Part shown: in pieces, positions 1 to 8,045 of the stretch
How positions within the stretch are numbered: position 1 is the first letter of the stretch
How the letters are laid out: each line of letters begins with the position of its first letter
Assembly: GCF_001277195.1 (NCBI RefSeq)
Contig: NZ_CP012268.1
Coordinates: forward strand, 3,906,001-3,970,000
Length of the DNA stretch: 64,000 nt
Direction of reading: 5' to 3'
DNA from: Cronobacter muytjensii ATCC 51329
GTDB taxonomy: Bacteria; Pseudomonadota; Gammaproteobacteria; Enterobacterales; Enterobacteriaceae
Position numbers and translations under genes: made by a program
The notes under the pieces: model-generated
What the model was told of the DNA's origin: nothing
Seen by the model: only the letters and a program-made list of their open reading frames with translations
Database searches by the model: none

Positions 1-120
1 GGTCATAACCTAAACCTTACTGTGTGCGTGGCGCACAGTTTACCCTGGTGCGGACGGGTTTTGACAAGCCAGCCCGATATCGTTTTAATCCCTGTGATAC
101 GCAACCGGGAAAGGTGAATC

Positions 121-720
121 ATGAAGCCGCTGTTTTATCTTCTTTTTCTGACGCTGCCGCTGGTAGCGCGCTTCGCCGATGCCGAAACCGACCCGGAGAC
201 CCTGACGCCGACCGCGCCCTATCTCCTGCCCGGCTCGCCCACGTTTGACCTTTCCATCTCGCAGTTTCGCGAGCACTTTAACGCCGATAACCCTACGCTG
301 CCGCTGAATGAATTCCGTGCCATCGACGTGAAAGGCGATAAGGTTAACCTGATGCGCGCGGCCAGTAAGATCAACGAAAACCTCTACGCCTCGACGGCGC
401 TGGAGCGCGGCACGCTGAAAATCAAAAGCATACAAATGACCTGGCTGCCCATTCAGGGGCCGGAGCAAAAGGCCGCGAAGGCGAAAGCGCTGGAGTATAT
501 GGCGGCACTGCTCAGGAGCTTTACGCCCAAAATGGGCAAAGCGCAGAGCCAGCAGCGGCTGACGCGGCTGCTTACCGAAGGCAAAGGTAAACGCTACTTC
601 AGCCAGGCGGAAGGCGCGATACGCTATGTGGTAGCGGACAGCGGCGAAAAAGGGCTGACCTTCGCTGTTGAACCGATTAAGCTGGCGCTATCGCAAACGC
701 TGGAAGGGAGCAATAAATGA
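121..720 (+). CDS. yiiQ: YiiQ, DUF1454 family exported protein
   Basis: A 199-residue protein with a clear Sec signal peptide (residues 1-21, hydrophobic LFYLLFLTLPLV, ending near ADA), so it is expected in the periplasm. The body and length match the enterobacterial YiiQ/DUF1454 family, whose function is unknown. The ATG at 121 is preceded by AAAGGTG at a good distance. It lies directly upstream of tpiA, as in Escherichia coli, which anchors the left edge of the window to the conserved chromosome. Family assignment rests on recognition of the sequence and on the neighbour. No catalytic motif is visible. Confidence 0.85.
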   Translation: MKPLFYLLFLTLPLVARFADAETDPETLTPTAPYLLPGSPTFDLSISQFREHFNADNPTLPLNEFRAIDVKGDKVNLMRAASKINENLYASTALERGTLKIKSIQMTWLPIQGPEQKAAKAKALEYMAALLRSFTPKMGKAQSQQRLTRLLTEGKGKRYFSQAEGAIRYVVADSGEKGLTFAVEPIKLALSQTLEGSNK

Positions 721-752
721 CAAAAAGCAAAGCCTTTCCAGAGACGAATCTC

Positions 753-758
753 TATACT
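753..758 (+). promoter_or_regulatory. possible tpiA -10 hexamer
   Basis: TATACT lies 69 bases upstream of the tpiA start in the yiiQ-tpiA gap. No good -35 box is visible 16-18 bases upstream, so this is a weak call based on the -10 match alone. Confidence 0.3.
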
Positions 759-772
759 GTTTCACAGACCGC

Positions 773-789
773 GCTGCCCACGGGGCAGC
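773..789 (+). other. stem-loop in the yiiQ-tpiA gap
   Basis: GCTGCCC (773-779) pairs perfectly with GGGCAGC (783-789) around a three-base loop. It is followed by AATATTCC rather than a run of T, so it is not a convincing terminator. It would lie in the tpiA leader if transcription begins near 765. Confidence 0.4.
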
Positions 790-826
790 AATATTCCTTA
801 ATTCGCTTAGCGCGTGGAGAATGAAA

Positions 827-1594
827 ATGCGACATCCTTTAGTGATGGGTAACTGGAAACTGAACGGCAGCCGCCACATGGTGAACGAGCTGGTAGCTAA
901 CCTGCGTAAAGAACTGGCTGGCGTGAGCGGCTGCGGCGTTGCTATCGCCCCGCCGGCGATGTATCTGGATCTGGCTAAGCAGGCCGCCGCAGGCAGCCAC
1001 ATCATTCTTGGCGCCCAGAACGTCGACGTTAACCTCTCCGGCGCGTTCACTGGTGAAACTTCCGCTGAAATGCTCAAAGATATCGGCGCGAAATACATCA
1101 TTATCGGCCACTCTGAGCGTCGTACCTACCACGCGGAATCTGACGAGCTGATCGCGAAGAAATTCGCCGTGCTGAAAGAGCAGGGTCTGATCCCGGTACT
1201 GTGCATCGGTGAAACTGAAGCGGAAAACGAAGCGGGTAAAACTGAAGAAGTGTGCGCGCGCCAGATTGACGCCGTCCTGAAAACTCAGGGCGCCGCTGCT
1301 TTTGAAGGCGCAGTGATTGCTTACGAACCGGTTTGGGCTATCGGTACCGGCAAATCCGCGACCCCGGCGCAGGCCCAGGCGGTTCACAAATTCATTCGTG
1401 ACCACATTGCCAAAGCCGATGCGAAAATCGCCGAGCAGGTTATCATTCAGTACGGCGGTTCCGTTAACGCGTCCAACGCGGCAGAGCTGTTCACCCAGCC
1501 GGACATCGACGGTGCGCTGGTTGGCGGCGCTTCTCTGAAGGCGGACGCTTTCGCGGTTATCGTGAAAGCCGCTGAAGAAGCGAAAAAAGCCTAA
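827..1594 (+). CDS. tpiA: Triose-phosphate isomerase
   Basis: Interconverts dihydroxyacetone phosphate and glyceraldehyde 3-phosphate in glycolysis, in the cytoplasm. The protein is 255 residues, the usual bacterial length, and almost identical to the E. coli enzyme as I know it. The substrate lysine is in NWKLNG (residue 11), the electrophilic histidine in GHSERR and the catalytic glutamate in YEPVWAIGTG. The ATG at 827 is chosen over an in-frame ATG at 821 because GGAG (816-819) is spaced correctly and the protein then begins MRHPLVMGNWK. A strong terminator follows. It is the last conserved housekeeping gene before the T6SS/Rhs region. Confidence 0.98.
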   Translation: MRHPLVMGNWKLNGSRHMVNELVANLRKELAGVSGCGVAIAPPAMYLDLAKQAAAGSHIILGAQNVDVNLSGAFTGETSAEMLKDIGAKYIIIGHSERRTYHAESDELIAKKFAVLKEQGLIPVLCIGETEAENEAGKTEEVCARQIDAVLKTQGAAAFEGAVIAYEPVWAIGTGKSATPAQAQAVHKFIRDHIAKADAKIAEQVIIQYGGSVNASNAAELFTQPDIDGALVGGASLKADAFAVIVKAAEEAKKA

Positions 1595-1600
1595 GCCATA

Positions 1601-1626
1601 ACGCCGCTCCTTCGGGGCGGCGTTTT
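1601..1626 (+). terminator. Rho-independent terminator of tpiA
   Basis: ACGCCGCTCC (1601-1610) pairs with GGGGCGGCGT (1614-1623) with one G-T pair, a TTC loop and a following TTTT. It starts seven bases after the tpiA stop codon. Confidence 0.9.
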
Positions 1627-1654
1627 CACTCTGCCCTTCCCGCTTCCCTCTGTT

Positions 1655-2062
1655 TTACCGCTCTGCCGTCTGCACGCGCGACGCCTGCTGACGATGAAAC
1701 TTAATGCTTTGCAGGATTTCCTGATACTGCTGGTGATGCGACTCAAGGAATTCGCCAACGCAGGTGCCGCTATAACACACCATTTTTTTGCCCTCTGGCG
1801 GATCGTTTAACAGGATCACCGTCTGGCGCTGATACACCGTCGCATTGTCCTCCAGATACTGCCAGAACATATCGACGGCCGGCTCGCCGTCAATGAGCGT
1901 CATCTCCGTGGAGATCAGGCGGAACTCAGGCAGGGACGTTTCCATTTCTCTGACGATGCGGGCGGCGACGGCATGAACCTTATCATCCGCATTGGCAGAG
2001 GCTCGGGAAACCACAAAGGTTAATTCACTAACGTTACTGTCACTAACGGGGAATAAATTCAT
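1655..2062 (-). CDS. DUF1795/DcrB-like Eag-type chaperone, N-terminally short
   Basis: A 135-residue protein whose layout (MNLFPVS, VVSRA, GEPAVDMFWQYLED, VYQRQTVILLND, QEILQSIKFH) is that of the DUF1795/DcrB-like family, which includes EagR chaperones of PAAR-Rhs effectors. Intact members start with about 12-18 more residues before the segment equivalent to MNLF. Here two TAA codons stand in frame just upstream, so the protein is short at the N terminus or has lost its 5' end. No good ribosome binding site is visible. It stands alone beside tpiA with no rhs gene after it, unlike the complete eagR at 16992-17423. It may be a remnant of a lost eagR-rhs unit. Confidence 0.6.
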   Translation of the reverse strand: MNLFPVSDSNVSELTFVVSRASANADDKVHAVAARIVREMETSLPEFRLISTEMTLIDGEPAVDMFWQYLEDNATVYQRQTVILLNDPPEGKKMVCYSGTCVGEFLESHHQQYQEILQSIKFHRQQASRVQTAER

Positions 2063-2652
2063 AACTTATCTTTATCTATTTCGTGCGTAACACACTTTGC
2101 TACCTGTAAAAAAGAGAACACGACACCGCACGGGTGACCGCCATAATAAAAATCGCACATTTCTAATGGGTGTATTTGAGTTAAGACAGAACTCATTTCC
2201 GGCAGAGGATAACGCGTTTCGTCAGGCAATTAAAAGACCTGACGGCAATTTCCTGCCTTATGTGAAATTTGTTGTTTATAGACAGTAAGTTACTGAATTT
2301 TTTTATGTATGAGGACAGGACAAATTCAGCCTGTCATTTCGTTTTACTGTGCATACGATCAGGATAAATAAGCGATACGGTGAAAGATAAGCATTAATTG
2401 ATAAATTATAAGATGCCGTTAACAGAATGTTCGCTTTCAAAATATGAGTAATAACAGAAAACCCCTGCTATGAGTGTTAAAAAAACCAGGTGAATAGCCT
2501 TATTAAGGCGATAACTTAACGCGTTGGCGCACTCGCGAAGGGTTAAACTCTTTTTTGGGGCACGCAAAAGTATAAGCCTCTTCGCGTAGTACTCGCCGCA
2601 AACAGCTATGTCGGCATTCGCCCGGGGCGCATCGCCACCCCGTTAACCCCGT
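2063..2652. other. 590-bp AT-rich stretch with no supported gene
   Basis: No open frame with a good start, ribosome binding site and recognisable protein was found on either strand. A 7-bp stem-loop (CGTCAGG/CCTGACG, 2220-2244) is present. The region separates the short DUF1795 gene from the row of immunity-like genes. Confidence 0.5.
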
Positions 2653-3093
2653 TCAGCGCCGGTATAGCGCGCTTATAAATTCATCAAAAGAATCTGCAAC
2701 TTCAAAGAGATCATCCCCATCTTGCGCATAGATATATATGCAGCCGTAATCGCTTTCTTTTAGTGACAGGAAAACGGTGTTACCGCCGTTATCGTAAGCG
2801 AACGGAACAAACTCCTTTTCATGCCAGGGGCCATAATCACTGTCAGAAGGAGAAATAGTTCCGATATCCGTAATGAGTTCCTCAATGGTGAGCTCGCCAT
2901 ATTTTACGGGATTAAAACCACCGATCGGTATTCCCCACCGGCCCGCCTCAACATCCTCCTCGCCTAAATAACCGCCGTTAATCCGTAAGTAATGGTCTTT
3001 GAAGGAATCTGGTAATGGCCCGGTAAAGCTCTTTGCAAATTCGATAAATTCGTTTTCATCAATGTGCTTTTCAGCATCGACTAACTCAACCAT
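2653..3093 (-). CDS. SMI1/KNR4 (SUKH) family immunity protein
   Basis: A 146-residue acidic cytoplasmic protein with the SUKH layout: an N-terminal helix with the LPDSFKDHYLRINGG motif, a GIPIGGFNPV strand segment, PFAYDNGGNTVFLSL in the middle and an acidic C-terminal helix (DSFDEFISAL). SUKH proteins commonly protect against Rhs, CDI or T6SS nuclease tips by binding the toxin. No toxin gene adjoins it, so its partner has probably been lost or lies elsewhere in the array. The ATG at 3093 is preceded by CAGGAG. Low GC sets it apart from the rhs cores nearby. Confidence 0.8.
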   Translation of the reverse strand: MVELVDAEKHIDENEFIEFAKSFTGPLPDSFKDHYLRINGGYLGEEDVEAGRWGIPIGGFNPVKYGELTIEELITDIGTISPSDSDYGPWHEKEFVPFAYDNGGNTVFLSLKESDYGCIYIYAQDGDDLFEVADSFDEFISALYRR

Positions 3094-3125
3094 ATAGTGT
3101 TGCTCCTGAGGAGGGTCATATTTAA

Positions 3126-3150
3126 AAAAACCTGCTTTTAAAAGGTTTTT
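3126..3150 (-). terminator. Probable terminator after the Imm22-like gene
   Basis: AAAAACCT (3126-3133) pairs with AGGTTTTT (3143-3150). Read on the minus strand the stem is followed by a run of T. It lies about 130 bases beyond the stop of the gene at 3278-3694. Confidence 0.5.
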
Positions 3151-3277
3151 ATCCAGAAAGTTTTTAAATACTTCTTTTCATTACTTTTCCTAAAATGGAA
3201 ATACTGTGACTACTCTATTCATCTATGATTATACTTCAGCGGAACTCATAGAGTTTTGTATAGGATCATATCCAGTT

Positions 3278-3694
3278 TTACATATCGTTCAAAATATCAT
3301 CTAGCCATGAGGAGGAATTTTGAGAAGACACGACATTATCCAGGAATTTCATAACACTTGCCTTATCATCGGGTTTATTATATTCAAGATCAGGTATAGC
3401 AAAAATATAACTAATTTCCCCCACTCCTAACGAGTAAAGTTTATCTGCAACAGGCGCTGTAATAAACTGAAAACCATCATCAATGGCTGGATTATCAGTA
3501 CTCACCTCACCCAACTCCCCATGCTCTTTTCCATACCATATTGAAACAGCATGATCGTAATCTATAAATCGATTTTTTAAGCCAAAATCTTTTTCAAATT
3601 TGGATAATCCATCCCCTTTGTTAAAATAGTCTTGAATCAAGTTATAATCTGAGCAAGTCGAATACCATACAGCATATCTTTCAGTAAGTTCCAT
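3278..3694 (-). CDS. Putative immunity protein, Imm22-like
   Basis: A 138-residue cytoplasmic protein. The segment FEKDFGLKNRFIDYDHAVSIWYG followed later by ISYIFAIPDLEYN and a C-terminal FLDNVV resembles, in my judgement, the Imm22 family of polymorphic-toxin immunity proteins; this is recognition by eye and not certain. The ATG at 3694 is preferred over an upstream TTG at 3721 because AGGTGAG precedes it at the right distance. It belongs to the AT-rich row of immunity-like genes downstream of the displaced Rhs tips and has no adjacent toxin. Confidence 0.5.
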   Translation of the reverse strand: MELTERYAVWYSTCSDYNLIQDYFNKGDGLSKFEKDFGLKNRFIDYDHAVSIWYGKEHGELGEVSTDNPAIDDGFQFITAPVADKLYSLGVGEISYIFAIPDLEYNKPDDKASVMKFLDNVVSSQNSSSWLDDILNDM

Positions 3695-3804
3695 AAGCTC
3701 ACCTTTAGAATGGAAGGTCAATTGGGCCAGATATTCATCTTTGATAAGAGCACTTCTTTAAAGCACTACTTTATGACTTCATATTCTTTGTCATTTAAAA
3801 ATGT

Positions 3805-3828
3805 AGGGTAACCTTTCTCGGTCACCCT
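3805..3828 (-). terminator. Rho-independent terminator
   Basis: AGGGTAACC (3805-3813) pairs with GGTCACCCT (3820-3828) with one wobble pair. On the minus strand it is followed by ACATTTTTAAA. It starts six bases past the stop of the gene at 3835-4194. Confidence 0.75.
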
Positions 3829-3834
3829 CAGATG

Positions 3835-4194
3835 CTAAATATATTCTTTTGCCCACTGAGAAAGTATTTTTTTATAATTTTCATGGTCAGGTATTGTGAA
3901 GGGCGTGTTCTCAATACCTTTTTTAAGATAACCAAAAAGTTTAGTTCTCAGCAGCGCCTCATCATGTACAGGCTCCATACCCATAAAATAAGTATAAGCG
4001 CCATCCTTGCTATCTTCCCTAATATACCCATCTTTCTCTGTGTCTGTTACTATAACGGTTATCATTTCACCTATGGGATGTTGCGGCTCATATAAAGATA
4101 ACTGTGTCATCAAAATTTTAAGTTCTGGATAAAGCTTATTATAAGCTTTAGATAGCTTCCTATCGTCAACAGCAATTGTTAGTGATACTTTCAT
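3835..4194 (-). CDS. Hypothetical protein, immunity-like by context
   Basis: A 119-residue charged protein with no signal peptide or membrane segment; I do not recognise its family. It begins MKVSLTIAVDDRKL and ends with a helical, lysine- and tryptophan-containing segment (ILSQWAKEYI). The ATG at 4194 has AGG five bases upstream. It is AT-rich, lies in a row with SUKH and Imm22-like genes on the same strand, and has its own terminator, so an immunity role is inferred from position only. Confidence 0.5.
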   Translation of the reverse strand: MKVSLTIAVDDRKLSKAYNKLYPELKILMTQLSLYEPQHPIGEMITVIVTDTEKDGYIREDSKDGAYTYFMGMEPVHDEALLRTKLFGYLKKGIENTPFTIPDHENYKKILSQWAKEYI

Positions 4195-4256
4195 AATTAC
4201 CTAATCATGAATTTTATTTATTCTTTGACAACAACAGCTAAACTTAATAATCATAT

Positions 4257-4274
4257 AGGGCATTTTCATGCCCT
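4257..4274 (-). terminator. Terminator-like hairpin
   Basis: AGGGCAT (4257-4263) and ATGCCCT (4268-4274) form a compact hairpin ten bases past the stop of the gene at 4284-5234. The T tract after it on the minus strand is poor. Confidence 0.45.
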
Positions 4275-4283
4275 CTGGACACA

Positions 4284-5234
4284 TTACAACCGATTTAATA
4301 TCTCCTTTTTTAAAAGTATATTCTCTTTAGTAATAATCTCCTCACCATAAGAAATAAATGGCAGGAATTTATCGACCAATTCATGACTAATAAAATCAAT
4401 ATTTTTGCCGCTAAGATGTCTTCCCTTAATAAGAGCCAACATCTCACTAGGCATAAACTGCCATTCGATAGAATCGAATACATAGAAATCTTCATCGTCG
4501 CTACGGCAATTATTTAAATGAAAATCACCTAAACTTTGAAATAAATCCTTAACCATTACCTCATCATCACTTAAATAATTTTCATATGCTTTGCAATATA
4601 ATGCCGTAAAGTTTTCCTTGATTTCAGTACGTAGAGGTGTATCTTCACCATCTACTAGCAGATTAAATTCATTAAAAGTTTCGAACTCATTCTGTGCACA
4701 GTCAGACATACATATATATAAAGGCAACAATGTATGCGCACCATAACACCTTTTATGCGCTATATAGTCCTCTTGGTCAGCAAGTTGTATTTGCTTTTCC
4801 AAAAAAGACTTAAAATACTGGGCAATAATAACCTGATCTTGCTTACTAAGAAAACATGAAGAAAAAAGGCCCAGAGATGCCAAATTTGTATCTAATCGCG
4901 CAGGTAACTCTGTCCCTTTACGGCTAGCTGCAAGTAATGCTAAAAACTCTACGTAGTAACTGTTAATAAGCTCATGGAAATTCTCTTTGGTACTTTCATT
5001 AAAGAAATCCCTTGCAAATAAAGCCATTTCACTTGACTTTGTATCTAAAACATCACCGATATCTTGTTGTACTTTCCTGTACCCGACTTTTGGATTTACA
5101 TAATATTCGAACGAAAAGTCATTCTCGCCTTTAAGGAAAAGCTGTACATTTTTATTGGCACTTCCGTATATTCCTTTCTCATCCGTCTCAATAACGTGTG
5201 CACGATTTTGAATTTCTTTAATAAATTTTAGCAT
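4284..5234 (-). CDS. Hypothetical 316-residue protein, immunity-like by context
   Basis: I do not recognise the family. The protein is acidic, predicted cytoplasmic and largely helical, with no transmembrane segment; it contains a cysteine- and histidine-bearing stretch (HKRCYGAHTLLPLYICMSDC) in the middle and an acidic loop (CRSDDEDFYVFD) later. No convincing ribosome binding site precedes the ATG at 5234. It is AT-rich and lies among immunity-like genes downstream of displaced Rhs tips. It is larger than a typical immunity protein, so the role is a guess from position. Confidence 0.5.
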   Translation of the reverse strand: MLKFIKEIQNRAHVIETDEKGIYGSANKNVQLFLKGENDFSFEYYVNPKVGYRKVQQDIGDVLDTKSSEMALFARDFFNESTKENFHELINSYYVEFLALLAASRKGTELPARLDTNLASLGLFSSCFLSKQDQVIIAQYFKSFLEKQIQLADQEDYIAHKRCYGAHTLLPLYICMSDCAQNEFETFNEFNLLVDGEDTPLRTEIKENFTALYCKAYENYLSDDEVMVKDLFQSLGDFHLNNCRSDDEDFYVFDSIEWQFMPSEMLALIKGRHLSGKNIDFISHELVDKFLPFISYGEEIITKENILLKKEILNRL

Positions 5235-5276
5235 GTCAGTCGATCATTCGAAAATTAACCTGCATTCATTAAATGA

Positions 5277-5402
5277 CTATATAAAAAAACGATACTTGTT
5301 TTTTTCAGGATTATCAACAACCTCTGCATTATCGAACAGATAACTCGTGTAGCGATCAGGCTGAAAATTTAATGAATCTTCAGCTAGTAGGGCTGCATCA
5401 TA
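5277..5402 (-). pseudogene. Possible C-terminal remnant of a lost gene
   Basis: On the minus strand a 41-codon open stretch, bounded upstream by TAA (5403-5405) and ending at TAG (5277-5279), reads as protein-like sequence (AALLAEDSLNFQPDRYTSYL and onwards to a basic end) but has no start codon. The composition looks more like coding than random AT-rich DNA. It could be the tail of an immunity gene or a toxin tip deleted during array turnover. The call is weak. Confidence 0.3.
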
Positions 5403-5473
5403 TTAAAAAAGGTGTTTACATTTCAAAAAAAAATTAAACTGCGCAAGTTAAACACCAATATATTTTTAGGTAA

Positions 5474-5926
5474 CTATTTTTTTAAAATCACCAAAGTATC
5501 TGCAGAGTCATAACAAAGAATCTCATTATAATCAGCAATAATTTTGCCTTCTTTAACTGCGCAACCAAACATATAATTCCATCCCGGAACTCCCCAGTAA
5601 GCAGAATCAATATTCGCTAATGCAAACTCTCTTTCGCATACAACGCACGGCTGATCCTCAGAGTACCAAAATGCAATATATTCGCTATGATTTATCTTAC
5701 ATTGACCAAGCCATTGACAAATTTTCTCAAAACAAAGTTCACTTTCATCATTTAACAGATCACTTATAGAAGCGGTCACGTTTTCAATTTTATTAAAATC
5801 CACGTGCCCCGCCAGCCATGGTAGTTCATTAAGTATTTGCGATAATTTTTTGGAGAAAGTGATATCACTGATAATTGCTCCATTATTCACCCACTCTTTT
5901 AGTAAATCTAAATTTATAAACCTCAT
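5474..5926 (-). CDS. Putative immunity protein for displaced Rhs tip A
   Basis: A 150-residue cytoplasmic protein of no family I recognise, with a tryptophan-rich acidic body (ICQWLGQC, FWYSEDQPCVVCE, YWGVPGWNYMFGC) and several cysteines. It starts ten bases after the stop codon of the displaced Rhs tip A (5937), on the same strand, and AAGGA precedes the ATG at 5926. Tip-then-immunity order with tight spacing is the standard Rhs arrangement, so it most likely neutralises tip A. Low GC contrasts with the Rhs core next to it. Confidence 0.65.
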   Translation of the reverse strand: MRFINLDLLKEWVNNGAIISDITFSKKLSQILNELPWLAGHVDFNKIENVTASISDLLNDESELCFEKICQWLGQCKINHSEYIAFWYSEDQPCVVCEREFALANIDSAYWGVPGWNYMFGCAVKEGKIIADYNEILCYDSADTLVILKK

Positions 5927-5936
5927 AAATCAATCC

Positions 5937-7857
5937 TTATGGAAAATGTTCAAGCAATGAATAGTAATCATCAAGTGTCCCGTTCTCAATTTTATTAGCA
6001 CCAAATAACCAGTCTTTGCGCTTCGGCCCACCTCGTTGGTCCCACCAATTCACATGGTAGCCTTTTTTGTCATCATAATCTAAGCGCCATCCTTGCTTAC
6101 CATCAGGTGACATACGTCCTGAAACTCTACCTTTTGAAGGTCCAATCTCTTGAATAAAGTCAACCGCATCATCTCCGATCCCTGACATTTTCCTTGCGTG
6201 GTCACGAGCTTCATTCAAAGTATTAAAGGTTTTTTCATGCTCAATGCCTTTTGCTAGACCACAACCTTGATTCAACCCCAACGGATCCACCCACGTCAGC
6301 GGATCACCCACATAGCTGTAGGTATTCATCCCGCCCGCTAACCCAATCGGGTCCATCTGGGTGTAACGCCCCGCGACCGGGTCGTAGTAGCGGAACAGGT
6401 TGTAGTGCAGGCCGCTCTCGCGGTCGAGGTACTGGCCCTGGAAGCGCAGGTTCTGCGGCACCTGCCACTGCGGTACGCTGAGCTCGCGCTCCGTTTTGCC
6501 CCACGTACTGAACTGCCCGCGCCAGACGGTCTGGCCGTCGGCGTCCGTTACCCGCTCCGGCAGGCCGTTGAGTTCGGTGTGGTACCAGTAAATCTCGCAG
6601 TCGTCGAAGACGCTGTCGATGCGCGCCAGCGGCTCGTAGCTTCCCTCGGTGTAAACGTACTGAACGTAGTGGTCCGGCTCGCGGTCGCTCTGTTCGCCCG
6701 CCAGTTGCAGTCCCTGCCAGTCGAAGCGGATGGTTTCCGGGTCTTTCTCAGCGTAACGCCACAGAATCTTATGCGTCCTGCGCCCCAGCGGGTCGTAGCG
6801 GTATTCCACCCTGCGGAACTCGCTGTTCCCCTCAAAGCGGATTTCTTTTACCCGCTGCTCATCGTCATAGGCAAAATGCTGCACCACGCCGTTTTTATCC
6901 TGACGGCGCGTGAGCCGCCCGACCCCGTCGTAGTCCAGCTTCAGCCCGTCGAGCCGCAGCAGCAGGTTGTGCCACACCGGGTTGCGGTGCTCTTCCGTGC
7001 GGTTGCCTGCTGCGTCCCAGAAGAAGCGCTCTTCCCTCTGCGGCTCGACGGCTTTCGTCACCTTCCCCGCCGCGTCGTAGCCCCACAGGTACTGGCTGTA
7101 TTTTTCGCCCGGCGTCGCGGGCGTCCAGCACCGTGCGCTGCGTGATACGCCCGGCGGTGTCGTAGTGCGTTTCCTGCGAGAGCACGCCCTGGCTGCGGGA
7201 GATTTCCCGGTGCAGGCGGTCGCGGCCATAGGCCGCCAGCGTGTGCGTCGCCCCGCCGTGGCGCAGCTGCATCTCCAGCAGGTGCCCGGTGCCGTAGCGC
7301 AGCGCCGCCAGCTCGCGGCCGTCCGGGAACCGCGTGCTGCTGAGGTTGCCCAGCGCGTCGTACCCGTACTCAAATTTCCCGCCGTGGTTCTCCTCGCTCA
7401 CCAGCTCGCCCGCCGCGTTGCGGGTGAAGATGAGCACGGCGTCCCAGTGCGGTTCGCGCTCTTCCAGCAGCGCATTGCGCCACTCGGCGCGGGTGGCGCG
7501 GCGGATTTCCAGCGACAGCGTGTCGTGACGGTACTCGGTGCGGTGGTCGGCGGTTTCCCGCGCGGTCAGGCGGCCCAGCACGTCATACTCAAACGCGGTG
7601 ACCAGCGGCGCCTCTCCGCTGCCCGGCAGCGGATGGCGAATCACCTCCGTCACCTGGCCCAGCGCGTCGTGACGGTACTCCGTCAGCCGGCCCGCGTAGT
7701 CGCGCTGGCCCGTCAGCCGTCCCGTGGCGTCATACTCAAACCGCCAGCTCTCGCGGTTCGGGTTAATCAGCGTCGTCAGGCGACCGAAACGGTCGTAGCG
7801 CAGGCGCGTGAGGTGGCCCGCCGGGTCGGCGGCGCTAACCACCTGACCACATATCTT
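5937..7857 (-). pseudogene. Displaced Rhs fragment A (core part plus toxin tip), frameshifted
   Basis: From about 7847 down to 6274 the sequence is nearly identical to the 3' part of the rhs1 core (YD-repeats through PIGLAGG and DPLGL), then continues into a unique 111-residue tip. It has no start region. At 7117-7125 the sequence jumps: 83 bp present in rhs1 (13661-13743) are missing, with the junction at a 9-bp direct repeat GCGGGCGTC. The reading frame therefore changes, upstream core in one frame and downstream core plus tip in another. The tip has GWRLDYDDKKGYHVNWWD and PKRKDWLFGA, a pattern I associate with uncharacterised polymorphic-toxin C termini. Its immunity gene follows immediately. 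As it stands it cannot make an Rhs protein, though it could donate its tip by recombination. Confidence 0.85.
6274..7847 (-). repeat. Rhs core repeat, copy A
   Basis: About 1.57 kb nearly identical to 12818-14477 in rhs1, with an 83-bp deletion at 7117-7125. Homology stops abruptly at about 7847, where rhs1 continues and this copy runs into AT-rich DNA. Confidence 0.9.
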
Positions 7858-8008
7858 TAGGTTGATGCTCTAATGTACAACAGAGATGGCGGTTCTGACT
7901 TCTAGCCCAAAAAAGTACCTTAAATTACTTTCGATATTAAAAAATAAACCCATGAAATCAAACTTAATAGCCAACCACGTTATAGCTTGCCAGGTTTATT
8001 AATACAGA

Positions 8009-8031
8009 GCCGAGATTAAAACAATCTCGGC
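8009..8031. terminator. Terminator-like hairpin between displaced cassettes
   Basis: GCCGAGATT (8009-8017) pairs perfectly with AATCTCGGC (8023-8031). The T run follows on the plus strand, but the hairpin lies 15 bases downstream of the minus-strand immunity gene at 8046, so direction is unclear. Confidence 0.5.
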
Positions 8032-8045
8032 TTTTAACAAATAGT

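Noticed and set aside
1595..1660. tRNA or phage attachment site at the island edge
   Set aside because: Only the tpiA terminator is present. No tRNA end, integrase or direct repeat could be seen.
2097..2288. Plus-strand 63-codon open frame downstream of the DUF1795 gene
   Set aside because: No ribosome binding site, no recognisable product, and opposite in strand to the whole locus. I treat the region as non-coding.
2560..2650. Plus-strand stretch reading VLAANSYVGIRPGRIATP before the SUKH gene
   Set aside because: Protein-like for about 20 codons but without start, length or recognisable family. Too short to call a gene remnant.
7117..7125. Programmed frameshift in Rhs fragment A
   Set aside because: The shift coincides with an 83-bp loss at a direct repeat and no slippery heptamer with structure is seen; it is a deletion scar.
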